In this document: piece after piece, positions 52,094 to 60,918 of the stretch
Layout: each line of letters begins with the position of its first letter
Numbering within the stretch: position 1 is the stretch's first letter
DNA from: JACPDH01 sp041671505
GTDB lineage: Bacteria > Acidobacteriota > Thermoanaerobaculia > Gp7-AA8
DNA length: 64,000 nt
Direction of reading: 5' to 3'
Assembly: GCA_041671505.1 (NCBI GenBank)
Contig: JBAZBK010000004.1
Location: 310,001 to 374,000 of the forward strand
The notes under the pieces: generated by a model
Database searches by the model: none
What the model saw: the letters and a program-made list of their open reading frames with translations, nothing else
What the model was told of the DNA's origin: nothing
Translations under genes and position numbers: made by a program

Positions 52094-55000
52094 GTGAGCG
52101 AGAGGGACAACGGGCGCACGCCCAGGGCTATCGCGTCGCTGGGCGCAGCGGTCGCGGCGTCCGCACTCGTGCTCGCGGCCCTCGCGTTTCCCGCCCGCGG
52201 CATCGGCTTCGCCGTCGCCTCGCTCGTCCTCGCAATCACCGCCTCGGCGCTCGCCGCGTCGTGGCCGCCGAGGCTCGCGGCGCTCGCCATCGTCACCGCG
52301 GCTGCGTCGCTCATCGTCACCGCGGCGATCGTCGGCCGGATCGACGGCTCGTTCGACACGATGTCGACCGCGCGGCTCACCGGGCGCGCCGAGCTCGTCG
52401 CGGCGAAAGTCGGCACGGTCGAGCAGTCGTTAGGCGCGGACGCCGACACGATCGCCGCCGGGATGCGCGGCATCGCCCCCGCCAACCGCCTCGCAATGTT
52501 CGATCTCCTCTCCCGGGTGATCACCCAGCCGCGCCGCGGCGCGCGCATCTCCGCCGGCGGCACCCCGGTCGCCTGGTGGGGAGACGAGCCGCGCCGCATC
52601 GGCGCGAAGTCGCCCTCGTTCTCCGTCACGAGCGTGCAGCTCTTCCAGCGCCGCGAGGTCACCGCGGGTGGCGCCGCGTACGAGGTGCTCGTCTTCCGCC
52701 GCCTCAAGAACGCCGGCACCGATCCCGCCACGACATTCCTCGGCGTGCCAAGCGAGTGGATCTCCGCGTCCGCGTTCAACGATGGCACCACGCCGCTCCC
52801 GCCCGGGTCGCGCCGCTTCAGGCTCGGCGAGACACGCGGGCTCTTCCTCGACCTGACCCCCGAGCTCCGGCCCGCGGTCCTCGAGCGGGTCCGCGCGCGC
52901 GGCCGGTCGATCGCCGCGCTGCTCGCCGCGCTCGCATTCGCCGCGGTGGCGCTCGTCCATTCGCGAGGGCTCGCAGGCGGACGCCTTCGCGACGCAGCCT
53001 TCGCGACCGCGGCGATCGCCGCGTCCCGCGTGGCGCTTCTCGGCGTTCACGGCCGCGGCGCCGACGATCCCGTGTTCGGCTTCGAAGCGTTCGGCTCGGG
53101 AATCGCCGGGCCGTTCACCGCGTCGCCGTTCGACCTGCTCGCAACGGCGTTCGCGCTCTTCGCGATCACCTTCGTCGTCGCCAGCCACCTGCGGCGCAAC
53201 CGGATTCTCGCCGTCGCCGTGCTGCCGATCGTCGGCGCAATACCCGCGGCCTTCGCGTTCCGCCGCCTCGTCGCGAACATCACGGCGAACGCGCGCGTAT
53301 CGCCGCTCCCCGACTCGATCGTCCCTTCGGGCCCGGCGCAATTGATGCTCTTCCTCTCGATGCTCCTCTTCGGCTGGACCCTGGTTCAGCTGACGAGAAA
53401 CGGCTTCCGCGGCGTGAGGCTCGCCGCCGCGACCGCGATCCCGGCAGTTGCCGCGATCGCGGCGCTCGCGCTGGCCGGAACGGCCGACGCTCTCCCGCTC
53501 GCCTGCATCTTCGGCGCGCTCGCCATCGCCACGCTCGCGTCGGGCGCATACGTCCGCGGAAGCACGGGGCGCCTCGCCCGCGCGCTTCTCATCGCTCCCC
53601 TCGTCTACTGCCCGCTGGCGATCGACGAGGACGCGGGCGCGCGCCGCTTCGTGAGCGACTCGTACGCGCCGCTCGTGATCGGCGAGAGCGGGCAGACCCG
53701 CGCGCGCGTCCGCGACCTGCTCGACCGCGAGTTCGGCGTGATCGACCTCGCCACCGTGCTTCCGGCATCGATCGCCGAGACCGATCTCTCCGATCTCGCC
53801 GTCGCGCTCTGGCTCCGATCCGATCTTTCCCGCATCGCGATCCCTTCGGTGATCACGATCGGCACGAATGACGGCATACAACTGAGCCAGTTCGGTGTAG
53901 GCCTGCCGCAGCTGCCACAGCGCGAAGGGACGAGCGGGAACGAGACGCTCACGATCGGCAGCGCCGCGCACGAGCTTCTCACCTTCGATTTCCACCTCGA
54001 CTCCCGCGGCGCGCGCTTCGCCGAGGGAAGCATCCACGTCCTCAACCCGACCGATCCCGCCGCCGCAACGGTCAGCGACGCCTACCGCGACCTCTACGTC
54101 GCGCCCGCGCTCGCGACCCGGTCCGTGCCGCGTCCCGTCGAGCTCTCGCGCGCCTTCCGGGCCTCCTCGCCTCCGGTGATCTTCCTCTCCTCGGGAGAAG
54201 TCTCAGGCACGCCGTCGTTCGAGCTTCCCTTCACGGCCGAGGCTCTCTTCCGGCGGATCGGCCCGTCGGACGAGCGCTGGATGACCTCGCGCGACGCGAG
54301 AAGCGACGTCTACGTCCGCCGTGTCGGCGAGAAGCTCTACGCATTCGCGATCGAGAAGCAGACGACCGACGCGCACCTGCGCCGCGCCGGCGCCGTCGCT
54401 GCCTGGTCGGTCACCTTCGCTCTTCTCCTCATCGGCGCCATGCAGCTGCGCGAGCAGGTGAGGAGCGGCTCGCTTCGGGAAGGGATCGGCTTCCAGACGC
54501 GCACCTCGCTCTGGGTCGCGGGGATCGTCGCGCTGCCGCTTCTCGCCTTCGTCATCTTCGTCCGCACCTACCTCGGCAGTTTCCTCGAGCGCCAGTACCT
54601 CGACCGCGGCCAGGCCGCGCTCAACACGGCGCAGCGCGTGATCGAGGACTACCTCGAGTCGGAGCAGGCGACGCCGGAGCAGCTGCTCGACGACTCGATC
54701 CTCGTGTGGTTAGGCCGCGTCGTCGGACACGACCTCCATCTCTTCCGCGACGACGAGGTGATCGCATCGAGCCGCCGCGACCTCTTCACCGCGATGGTCG
54801 AGTCGCCGCGGCTGCCGGGCGACGTCTACCGGCGCATCGCGCTCGAGGATGCCTCGGTCGTGCTGGCGAACCGGAGCGCCGGGAGCGTCCGCTTCGTCGA
54901 GATCTACAGCTCGATCCGCCTCCGCGGCGAAGGTCACTACACGCTCGCGCTGCCGTTCCTCGTCCAGGCGCGCGAGATCGAGCGGAAGGTCGACAACCTC

Positions 55001-56260
55001 GCGACGACGATCTACCTGCTGCTCATCTTCATCGCGCTCGGCGCCTTCGGTGTCGCGCGCCGCGCCGCTCTTTCGGTCACCCGCCCGGTCCACGCTCTCG
55101 TCGGCGGAGCCCGCGCCGTAGCGCACGGCAACTTCTCGCCCGTGATCGACGCCCCGTCCGATCCCGACCTGCGGCTTCTCGTCACGACGTTCCGCGACAT
55201 GGCCGAGTCGATCAAGAAGCAGCAGGACGCCCTGCGCGTGCAGCGCGACCGGCTCGTCACGCTCATCGAGCGCCTCACCGCCGCGGTCGTCGTCATCGAC
55301 CACGACCGGCGCGTCGTCGCCTCGAACGCCGCTGCCGCCGCGATCTTCGGCAACGATCGCGTCAGCGGCGACCGCGCGTTCCACACCGGATCCGAGGCGA
55401 TCGACCTGCTTCTCGCGTCGCGGCTCGAGCACGAGATCGTCGAGCGCGAGGTCGATCTCGACATCGCCGGCGCGAAGCACGCCTTCCGCGTCACCGTCGT
55501 CGACCTACCCGACGCCGGCGAGCGCATGGTGGTCGCCGAGGACGTGACCGAGATTCTCGCGTCGAACAGGCTTCGCGCGTGGGCGGAGATGTCCAGGCAG
55601 GTCGCGCACGAGATCAAGAATCCGCTGACGCCGATCCAGCTCACCGCGGAGCATCTGCGCGCGCTCGCGATGCGCGGCGACGACCGGCTCGCCGACGCGG
55701 TCAAGAGCGGCGTCGACAACATCATCCGGCAGGTCAAGACGCTGCAGGAAACGGCGAAGGGCTTCAGCGACTATGCGTCGGTTCGCACCGCGGCGCCGCG
55801 CCTGATCGACGTCCGCGAGCTCGTCGCCGAGATCGCCACGGCCTACCGCGACGCAGGGGCGCGCGGCGTCACGCTCGACGCGCGCATCGACCCCGCGGTT
55901 CCCGCGACGGTCGTCGCCGACCGGCGCATGCTCAGCGGCGCCATCGTCAACCTCGTCGAGAACGCGCGTCACGCCTCACCCGACGGAGGCGTGGTCACCC
56001 TCCGCTGCGAGTCGCAGGGCGGCATGCTCGCCATCGAGGTCGCCGACGAAGGCCCGGGCGTCGACCCGGAGCTGTTGCCGAGGATCTTCGAGCCTTACTT
56101 CTCGACGAAATCGACCGGGACGGGGCTCGGGCTCGCGATCGCGAAGAAGTCGATCGAGGAGCAGCGCGGGACGATCCGCGCCGCGAACCGTGACCGCGGC
56201 TTCGCCGTGACGATCGAGCTCCCGCTGCGCGACGAGCCCGCTCCGGAAGAGCCGCAATGA
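52094..56260 (+). CDS. Large NtrY-like sensor histidine kinase
   Basis: A 1388-residue membrane sensor kinase. The N-terminus has several helices, then a long extracytoplasmic region interrupted by a second hydrophobic block (about residues 270-480), a further extracytoplasmic part, a helix near 980 and a HAMP region. A PAS-like module (ITAAVVVIDHDRRVVASNAA) follows, then HisKA with H1172 (RQVAHEIKNPLTPIQLTAEH) and HATPase motifs NLVENARHAS, VADEGPGVDP and TGTGLGLAIAKK. The H-box wording matches the NtrY group. The start is GTG 52094 with GAGGAT upstream. No response regulator is adjacent; the CAP protein follows with a four-base overlap. Confidence 0.88.
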   Translation: MSERDNGRTPRAIASLGAAVAASALVLAALAFPARGIGFAVASLVLAITASALAASWPPRLAALAIVTAAASLIVTAAIVGRIDGSFDTMSTARLTGRAELVAAKVGTVEQSLGADADTIAAGMRGIAPANRLAMFDLLSRVITQPRRGARISAGGTPVAWWGDEPRRIGAKSPSFSVTSVQLFQRREVTAGGAAYEVLVFRRLKNAGTDPATTFLGVPSEWISASAFNDGTTPLPPGSRRFRLGETRGLFLDLTPELRPAVLERVRARGRSIAALLAALAFAAVALVHSRGLAGGRLRDAAFATAAIAASRVALLGVHGRGADDPVFGFEAFGSGIAGPFTASPFDLLATAFALFAITFVVASHLRRNRILAVAVLPIVGAIPAAFAFRRLVANITANARVSPLPDSIVPSGPAQLMLFLSMLLFGWTLVQLTRNGFRGVRLAAATAIPAVAAIAALALAGTADALPLACIFGALAIATLASGAYVRGSTGRLARALLIAPLVYCPLAIDEDAGARRFVSDSYAPLVIGESGQTRARVRDLLDREFGVIDLATVLPASIAETDLSDLAVALWLRSDLSRIAIPSVITIGTNDGIQLSQFGVGLPQLPQREGTSGNETLTIGSAAHELLTFDFHLDSRGARFAEGSIHVLNPTDPAAATVSDAYRDLYVAPALATRSVPRPVELSRAFRASSPPVIFLSSGEVSGTPSFELPFTAEALFRRIGPSDERWMTSRDARSDVYVRRVGEKLYAFAIEKQTTDAHLRRAGAVAAWSVTFALLLIGAMQLREQVRSGSLREGIGFQTRTSLWVAGIVALPLLAFVIFVRTYLGSFLERQYLDRGQAALNTAQRVIEDYLESEQATPEQLLDDSILVWLGRVVGHDLHLFRDDEVIASSRRDLFTAMVESPRLPGDVYRRIALEDASVVLANRSAGSVRFVEIYSSIRLRGEGHYTLALPFLVQAREIERKVDNLATTIYLLLIFIALGAFGVARRAALSVTRPVHALVGGARAVAHGNFSPVIDAPSDPDLRLLVTTFRDMAESIKKQQDALRVQRDRLVTLIERLTAAVVVIDHDRRVVASNAAAAAIFGNDRVSGDRAFHTGSEAIDLLLASRLEHEIVEREVDLDIAGAKHAFRVTVVDLPDAGERMVVAEDVTEILASNRLRAWAEMSRQVAHEIKNPLTPIQLTAEHLRALAMRGDDRLADAVKSGVDNIIRQVKTLQETAKGFSDYASVRTAAPRLIDVRELVAEIATAYRDAGARGVTLDARIDPAVPATVVADRRMLSGAIVNLVENARHASPDGGVVTLRCESQGGMLAIEVADEGPGVDPELLPRIFEPYFSTKSTGTGLGLAIAKKSIEEQRGTIRAANRDRGFAVTIELPLRDEPAPEEPQ

Positions 56261-57207
56261 TTCGGGCGTTCCCCACGCACGTGAAGCCGAAGCTACCCGC
56301 CGCGATGATTCTCGTCGTGATGCTCGCCGCGCGCGTTGCGCAGGCTGCGCCCGATAGCGCGAGCCTCACGAAGACGATCAAGGCGCGGATGCTCGCGATG
56401 ATCAACACGGAGCGGCAGGAGTTCGGTCTCGCCCCGGTGCGCGTCGACCCGCTCGCCTCCTCGGTCGCCGACGCGCTTTGCAGGCGACAAGTCTACGACC
56501 ACACCGTCGGCCACTTCTCGACCGACGGCCTCGCCCCGTACCACCGCTACTCGTTCGCCGGCGGCTTCGACGGCATCACCGAGAACACCGCGGCCTGGTC
56601 GCGCGACGTCCCCTACACCGCCGACGAGATCGAGCGCCTCGTCGAGGAATCGGTCGAGACGATGCTTCACGAAGGTCCGCCCGACGACGGGCATCGCCGC
56701 GCGATCCTCGACCCGCACGCGACGCACGTCGGCCTCGGTTTCGCCTGGCGCGACGGCGAAGTGCGCATCGCGCATGAGTTCGTCCGCCGCTACCTCCACT
56801 GGACGCTGCCGCCACCGCGCGAGCTGCGCGCCGGAGCGAGGGCGGTCTGTGCCGCGAAGCCGGCGAAGGGCTGGGAGATCGCCGCAATCAGCGTCCACTA
56901 TGAGCCGGCGCCGGCGCCGCTGAGCCGCGCGGCGGCAAACCGCATCGAGAGCTACGAGCTGCCCGAGAAGCGAAGCGACTTCAAGCCGCGAAGCCTTCGC
57001 GACGACAGCCCGATCGTCCGGAGCGCGCGCGCCGCGGGAGGCGCGCCGGGCGACCTCGCCGTCGCCAACGACGGCTCCTTCACCTTCTCCATCCCCTTCG
57101 AGCACGGCCCCGGACTCTACACCGTCGTCGCATGGCTCCGGAAAGACGACACGGTGGTGACGGCGTCGAATGTGGTTGTTAGTGTAGTGGAAGGCGAAAG
57201 GCGATAG
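56257..57207 (+). CDS. Secreted CAP-domain protein
   Basis: A 316-residue exported protein with a CAP (SCP/PR-1) domain at about 45-190: MLAMINTERQEFGLAPVRVD, DHTVGHFSTDGLAPYHR, GITENTAAW and DDGHRRAILDPHATHVGLGF supply the usual His/Glu pocket. A beta-rich C-terminal domain follows. It starts inside the kinase stop (ATGA), so the two are coupled and it could be the kinase's accessory or target. The last codons GERR and the TAG stop are part of repeat E4. Confidence 0.82.
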   Translation: MIRAFPTHVKPKLPAAMILVVMLAARVAQAAPDSASLTKTIKARMLAMINTERQEFGLAPVRVDPLASSVADALCRRQVYDHTVGHFSTDGLAPYHRYSFAGGFDGITENTAAWSRDVPYTADEIERLVEESVETMLHEGPPDDGHRRAILDPHATHVGLGFAWRDGEVRIAHEFVRRYLHWTLPPPRELRAGARAVCAAKPAKGWEIAAISVHYEPAPAPLSRAAANRIESYELPEKRSDFKPRSLRDDSPIVRSARAAGGAPGDLAVANDGSFTFSIPFEHGPGLYTVVAWLRKDDTVVTASNVVVSVVEGERR

Positions 57208-57540
57208 GCGAGAGGCGATGAGCAGGCAGTTGTTAGTTGTTAGGCGGCCGCGACAGCGGCCGTTTCTAGTTAGACCCACGCGGAAACGTGGGGACCTGCG
57301 TTCCCGCGAATTGTCCGGCGCCGCGTCAGCGGCGCCACTCTGAATCCCCACCTTTCACGCACGGCAAACAGAAACGGCCACTGACGCGGCCGTGAAAAGG
57401 GATTTCCCACTGTTCCCCCGCCGTTACAGGCGGGGCTATTTAGAAATGGCCGCTTCCGCGGCCATAGTCACTGACAAACCAAAATCGTCGCTAATCGAGA
57501 ATCGCTCGCCTCTCGCCTCTCGCCTCTCGCCCTCAAACGC
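57193..57540. repeat. Intergenic inverted repeat, family E copy 4, enclosing K
   Basis: The left arm (GGCGAAAGGCGATAGGCGAG) contains the CAP gene's stop; the right arm (CTCGCCTCTCGCCTCTCGCC) abuts the stop of the convergent sugar transferase. Element K lies between. Together they fill the 325-base gap 57208-57532. Confidence 0.82.
57243..57465. repeat. Cluster of mini-hairpins, family K
   Basis: Consecutive short hairpins with three- or four-base loops, including CGGCCGC-GACA-GCGGCCG, CCCACG-CGGAAA-CGTGGG, GGCGCCGC-GTCA-GCGGCGCC and TGGCCGC-TTCC-GCGGCCA. The stems differ but the design is the same. Confidence 0.75.
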
Positions 57541-58873
57541 CTCTTCCCGACAACACCGTCACCACCGCGCGCACGAGAATTGCGACGTCCATGGCGGGGG
57601 TCCAGGAGCAGAGGTATTGCAGGTCGTAGGTCAGCTTCACTGACGATGGCTGGTCGTACTCGGCGGAGATCTGCGCGAGCCCGGCGATGCCGGGGCGGAC
57701 GAAGTGGCGGAGGCCGAAGTGGGGGAGCTCGCGCGTGATCGACTCGACGCGCTCGGGCATCTCGGGTCGCGGGCCGACGAGGCTCATCGTCCCGCTGACG
57801 ACATTGATCATCTGCGGCAGCTCGTCGAGGCGATAGCGACGCAGCCAGCGTCCCACGCGCGTGACGCGCACGTCGCCGTCGGTCGCGAGCGCTCCGCTCG
57901 TGTTGTCGGCGAACATCGTGCGGAACTTCCACATGGAAAACGTCGTACCACCGAGTCCGGTGCGGCGTTGTCTCAGCAGCACGGGGCCGCGGCTGTCGAT
58001 CGCGATCAGGGCCGCGATCACGAGCATCACCGGCGAGGCGACGAGGAGCGCGAAACCGCCGAAGGCGACGTCAGTGATCCGCTTGACCACGGCGCCGACT
58101 CCGTAGGCTCCCGGCATGCTCACCTGGATCAGAAGGTGCTCGCCGAGCGATCCGAACTCCGATTCGACGACCAGCGCGTCGGCCGTGAGCGGCCTGCACA
58201 GGAAGCCGCGCGGCCCGCGCCGCTCGATCAGCATCAACCTCCGCTCCGTGGCGTCGCCCTCGCCCAGGTCGATCACTTCCTCAGCCGCGGCGATCTCGTC
58301 GAGAGCCCGGCGATCGCCGATCGTCCCGAGATAGAGCGGGTGCTCGACCGGCTCGTCGAGCGAAACCACGCCCGCGAGCAGAACCACGTCGGGGAGGCGC
58401 GCAGGAAGCGCTGCAAGCGTCGTCGCTTCGCCGATCACGACCGTGCTCCGCCCCGACCGGCGCCAGAGCCGCGTCGACAGCACCCGCCACCCCGTCAGCC
58501 CCAGCGCCTCGAGAAACGGAACCAGGATGAACACGGTCCTCGGCCAGGTGATCTCGAACAGCGTCCCCGCGATCGCGACGATCGCCATCTGGAGCGGGAG
58601 CGCGACGAAGAGCGTCGGCCGATGTCGGTGCGAGGCTCGAAAGTCGTAGAACCCGCTGAGCGAGAGCGCGAGGACAGCGGCAATCGCGAAGATCGCGAGG
58701 TTTTCGACACTGAATGCGAACTTCCCGGGTGGAAGTATCGCCCTCGTCAACGGCAGATCGACGTTCATCCGCAGCAGCACGATCGCGACGACGGCGGCGC
58801 AGACGATCAGCGAGTCGCCCAGAAGGGTGACGACGATACGCGTCAGGTTGGAAAGCGATTGAGGTCGAAGCAT
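57533..58873 (-). CDS. Priming sugar-phosphate transferase for exopolysaccharide
   Basis: A 446-residue polyprenyl-phosphate glycosyl-1-phosphate transferase (WbaP/WcaJ type) that starts exopolysaccharide or O-antigen units on undecaprenyl phosphate. Four N-terminal helices (to about residue 140), a nucleotide-like middle domain (STVVIGEATTLAALPARL), and the C-terminal catalytic domain: KRITDVAFGGFALLVASPVM, GLGGTTFSMWKFRTMFAD, RRYRLDELPQMINV and MSLVGPRPEMPERV. All core motifs are intact. It is alone; the glycosyltransferase pair at 26-29 kb may act after it. Confidence 0.92.
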   Translation of the reverse strand: MLRPQSLSNLTRIVVTLLGDSLIVCAAVVAIVLLRMNVDLPLTRAILPPGKFAFSVENLAIFAIAAVLALSLSGFYDFRASHRHRPTLFVALPLQMAIVAIAGTLFEITWPRTVFILVPFLEALGLTGWRVLSTRLWRRSGRSTVVIGEATTLAALPARLPDVVLLAGVVSLDEPVEHPLYLGTIGDRRALDEIAAAEEVIDLGEGDATERRLMLIERRGPRGFLCRPLTADALVVESEFGSLGEHLLIQVSMPGAYGVGAVVKRITDVAFGGFALLVASPVMLVIAALIAIDSRGPVLLRQRRTGLGGTTFSMWKFRTMFADNTSGALATDGDVRVTRVGRWLRRYRLDELPQMINVVSGTMSLVGPRPEMPERVESITRELPHFGLRHFVRPGIAGLAQISAEYDQPSSVKLTYDLQYLCSWTPAMDVAILVRAVVTVLSGRGV

Positions 58874-59038
58874 CGAAAGAACGCCGTGCCGCCGGCGGCC
58901 CCCGTCGGGCGGGCGGGGCTCCCCGTCCTGCATCCCCGCACGCGGCGGGCATAATGTAGCAGAGTCGGCGCCCCCACGAATCACGGCACACCGCGGCGCG
59001 AGATGGGTATAATTCGCCGCGCAGCCGAGGCCCCAAGG

Positions 59039-59434
59039 ATGTCCAGAGACCGCCGCAAGTCGATCCGCTATCCGACGGTGACGATCCCCGTCCAACTCGC
59101 CGAGTTGAACGGAGAGCTCATCGACCTCAGCCTGCACGGCGCCGCGGTCGTCCATCGCTCGCCGATCAAGACCGGCGTGCCGATCACGATGATCTTCCCC
59201 TCGTACGGCGGCATCTACGTCCCGTGTGAAGTGCTCCGCTCGATCGTCCAGGTGCGCCGAGGCGCGTCGGGCCACGAGTACATGTTCCGCTCCGCGATCA
59301 CGTTCCTGCCGATGGAATCGACCGAAGAAGGGCCGCTGATCGAGTTCCTCAACCTTCAGATCCTGAGGCTCGAAGAGATGCGCGAGAAGGCGCGGCTCTC
59401 CGGCGAAGAGCCCGAGATCGACGAGGACGAGTAG
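59039..59434 (+). CDS. PilZ-domain protein
   Basis: A 131-residue single PilZ domain, binding cyclic di-GMP. RDRRKSIRYPTV supplies the RxxxR motif and LIDLSLHGAAV the (D/N)xSxxG motif. A perfect TATAAT at 59008 precedes it; ATG 59039 is preferred to the ATG at 59003, which lies upstream of that -10 box. It is a likely receptor for the two GGDEF proteins in the window. The C-terminal acidic tail is short. Confidence 0.85.
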   Translation: MSRDRRKSIRYPTVTIPVQLAELNGELIDLSLHGAAVVHRSPIKTGVPITMIFPSYGGIYVPCEVLRSIVQVRRGASGHEYMFRSAITFLPMESTEEGPLIEFLNLQILRLEEMREKARLSGEEPEIDEDE

Positions 59435-59486
59435 GACGCGGATTTCGGGATTTCGGATTTCGGATTTGTAAGGTAGGCCCTGCCTA

Positions 59487-59616
59487 TGTGGCGCAGGCAC
59501 TCCTGCCTGCGCGTCGCCCCGCTCCGCGGAGCGACACTCCCCGACACCACCTCGTCGTACCCGCACGATTCATGCGGCGCGTTGCACCGCGCGCAGACAG
59601 GAGTGTCTGCGCCACA
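59487..59616. repeat. Intergenic inverted repeat, family G copy 2
   Basis: Left TGTGGCGCAGGCACTCCTGC, right GCAGACAGGAGTGTCTGCGC. The A-T and G-C arm types are swapped relative to copy 1, so this copy has the opposite orientation. A run of GGATTTC units precedes it at 59438-59468. Confidence 0.85.
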
Positions 59617-59630
59617 CAACCCCACGACTC

Positions 59631-59712
59631 GCCCGCCCGCCTCTCGCCTGCCCCTGCCTGCTCTGGCCTTTGGCCTCTGGCCTGCTTATCGCCTCTCGCC
59701 TGCTCTGACCTG
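59631..59712. repeat. Family E arms at the end of the SAM-hydroxide gene
   Basis: Units CTCGCCTGCC, GGCCTTTGGCC and CGCCTCTCGCCTGCTC, right after G copy 2. The stretch includes the last codons (AGERR) and TAA stop (59688-59686) of the next gene on the minus strand. Confidence 0.72.
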
Positions 59713-60474
59713 CATGAGCAGCCTGACTCCCAGCCTCCCCGCCGCGCTCCCTCCCGAGATCGACACCTCCACCGTCCCCCGTGACCCGACGATGAGGAAA
59801 AGCTCGGCCGATCCCGCCATCTCCGCGTAGCTCGAGGCGCTTCGCGCGACCGTCACACCGCCGATCTCGAGCGTCAGCCCGGCGATTCCGCCTAACCGCG
59901 CCGGATCGAGATCGGTCGCGATGTTGCCGTAGCGGTCGATCGCCGTGACCGATCCGGTTGCGCCATCGGTACCGTACGACGGTGGCGTGTACGCGATCGG
60001 AACGATCGTGCTCCGCTCGACGCGCGCGCCGAGCGCGTCGAGCGGCGTCCCCGACGCGAGCGCCGCCGCCGCCGGAGCCAGGCGATCGCGCCCGTGAAAC
60101 GTGTTCACACCGCCCGGCAGAAAGAGTGCGCCGTTCGTGATCTCGTGAACCGCGGCGCCGTCACCGAGCGCGAGCGAGAGAAGCCCGTTGTCGGGAGCGA
60201 GCAACGTGACGTTGCCTTCGGCCGCTGCAATCAACCGCCGCGACGAGCCGACTCCCGGGTCGACGACCGCGACGACGATCACCCTCCGATCGCCCCGCAG
60301 CGAACTGATCGTGTCGCGAAGGAAGAACGCCCCCTCGACCACGTCGTACGGCGCGATCTCGTGAGAAAGGTCGACGATCTCCGCGTCGCACCGCGTCGCG
60401 ATCACCCCCTTCACCTGCGCCACGTACGGGTCGCGGGTGCCGAAGTCGGTGAGGAGAGCGATCAGAGGACGCAT
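59686..60474 (-). CDS. SAM hydroxide adenosyltransferase (DUF62 family)
   Basis: A 262-residue protein of the family that splits S-adenosylmethionine to adenosine and methionine with a hydroxide as nucleophile. Conserved parts are LIALLTDFGTRDPYVAQVKG, IVDLSHEIAPYDVVEGAFFL, VVDPGVGSSRRLIA, LAPDNGLLSL, and TFHGRDRLAPAAAALASG. Length is normal. The final codons lie in E arms. It is divergent from the DUF2064 operon, with repeats A3 and F3 in between. Confidence 0.88.
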   Translation of the reverse strand: MRPLIALLTDFGTRDPYVAQVKGVIATRCDAEIVDLSHEIAPYDVVEGAFFLRDTISSLRGDRRVIVVAVVDPGVGSSRRLIAAAEGNVTLLAPDNGLLSLALGDGAAVHEITNGALFLPGGVNTFHGRDRLAPAAAALASGTPLDALGARVERSTIVPIAYTPPSYGTDGATGSVTAIDRYGNIATDLDPARLGGIAGLTLEIGGVTVARSASSYAEMAGSAELFLIVGSRGTVEVSISGGSAAGRLGVRLLMQVRAGERR

Positions 60475-60483
60475 GGGGAGTCC

Positions 60484-60903
60484 GAATTGAGAATTGAGAA
60501 TTGAGAATTGAGAGATGGCGAGATGCCCGATCGGCGTCGAAGGAACGAGCTTGTCATCCCGACGATCGATCCCGCGAAGCGGGAGAGAGAGGAGGGATCT
60601 CGCAGGCTCGTACAGAAGAACTCTGCATCCCGCAGCCCAGGCGCCCGTTGCACATCAGTACCAGCCTGCGAGATCCCTCCTCGCTTCGCTCGTCGGGATG
60701 ACAACTCCCCTGGGCTCTGCCATCCCGGAACGGCGAAACCTGTCACAGACATCTCTCCGGACACTTCATTCGGTAGAGAGTCGCAGCGCCAGCGATTCGG
60801 ACCCCATGGATTCGATCCCCTCATCACCATTGCCCAATTGTCGGCCCTTGCCCGCCAGCTCACAACGCCCGTCTCTCAATTCTCAATTCTCAATTCTCAA
60901 TTC
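60484..60903. repeat. Intergenic inverted repeat, family A copy 3, enclosing F3
   Basis: Arms of 33 bases (GAATTGAGAATTGAGAATTG and onward) at 60484-60516 and 60871-60903 match at 32 positions. The loop is about 350 bases instead of about 34 because F copy 3 lies inside. It spans nearly the whole divergent gap 60475-60918. Confidence 0.88.
60551..60704. repeat. Long intergenic palindrome, family F copy 3
   Basis: TTGTCATCCCGACGATCGAT to CTCGCAGGCTCGTAC and back. The arm type normally found on the right is on the left here and the loop core reads GGCGCCCGTTGC, so the copy is inverted compared with copies 1 and 2. Confidence 0.85.
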
Positions 60904-60918
60904 GCCTAAAATCAAACC

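Noticed and set aside
59003..59038. Upstream ATG for the PilZ protein
   Set aside because: It lies before the TATAAT box at 59008, so it would not be on the transcript.
8246..60903. All inverted repeats as ordinary intrinsic terminators
   Set aside because: They lack T tracts and several lie in divergent promoter regions, while true terminators (3466, 32845) look different.
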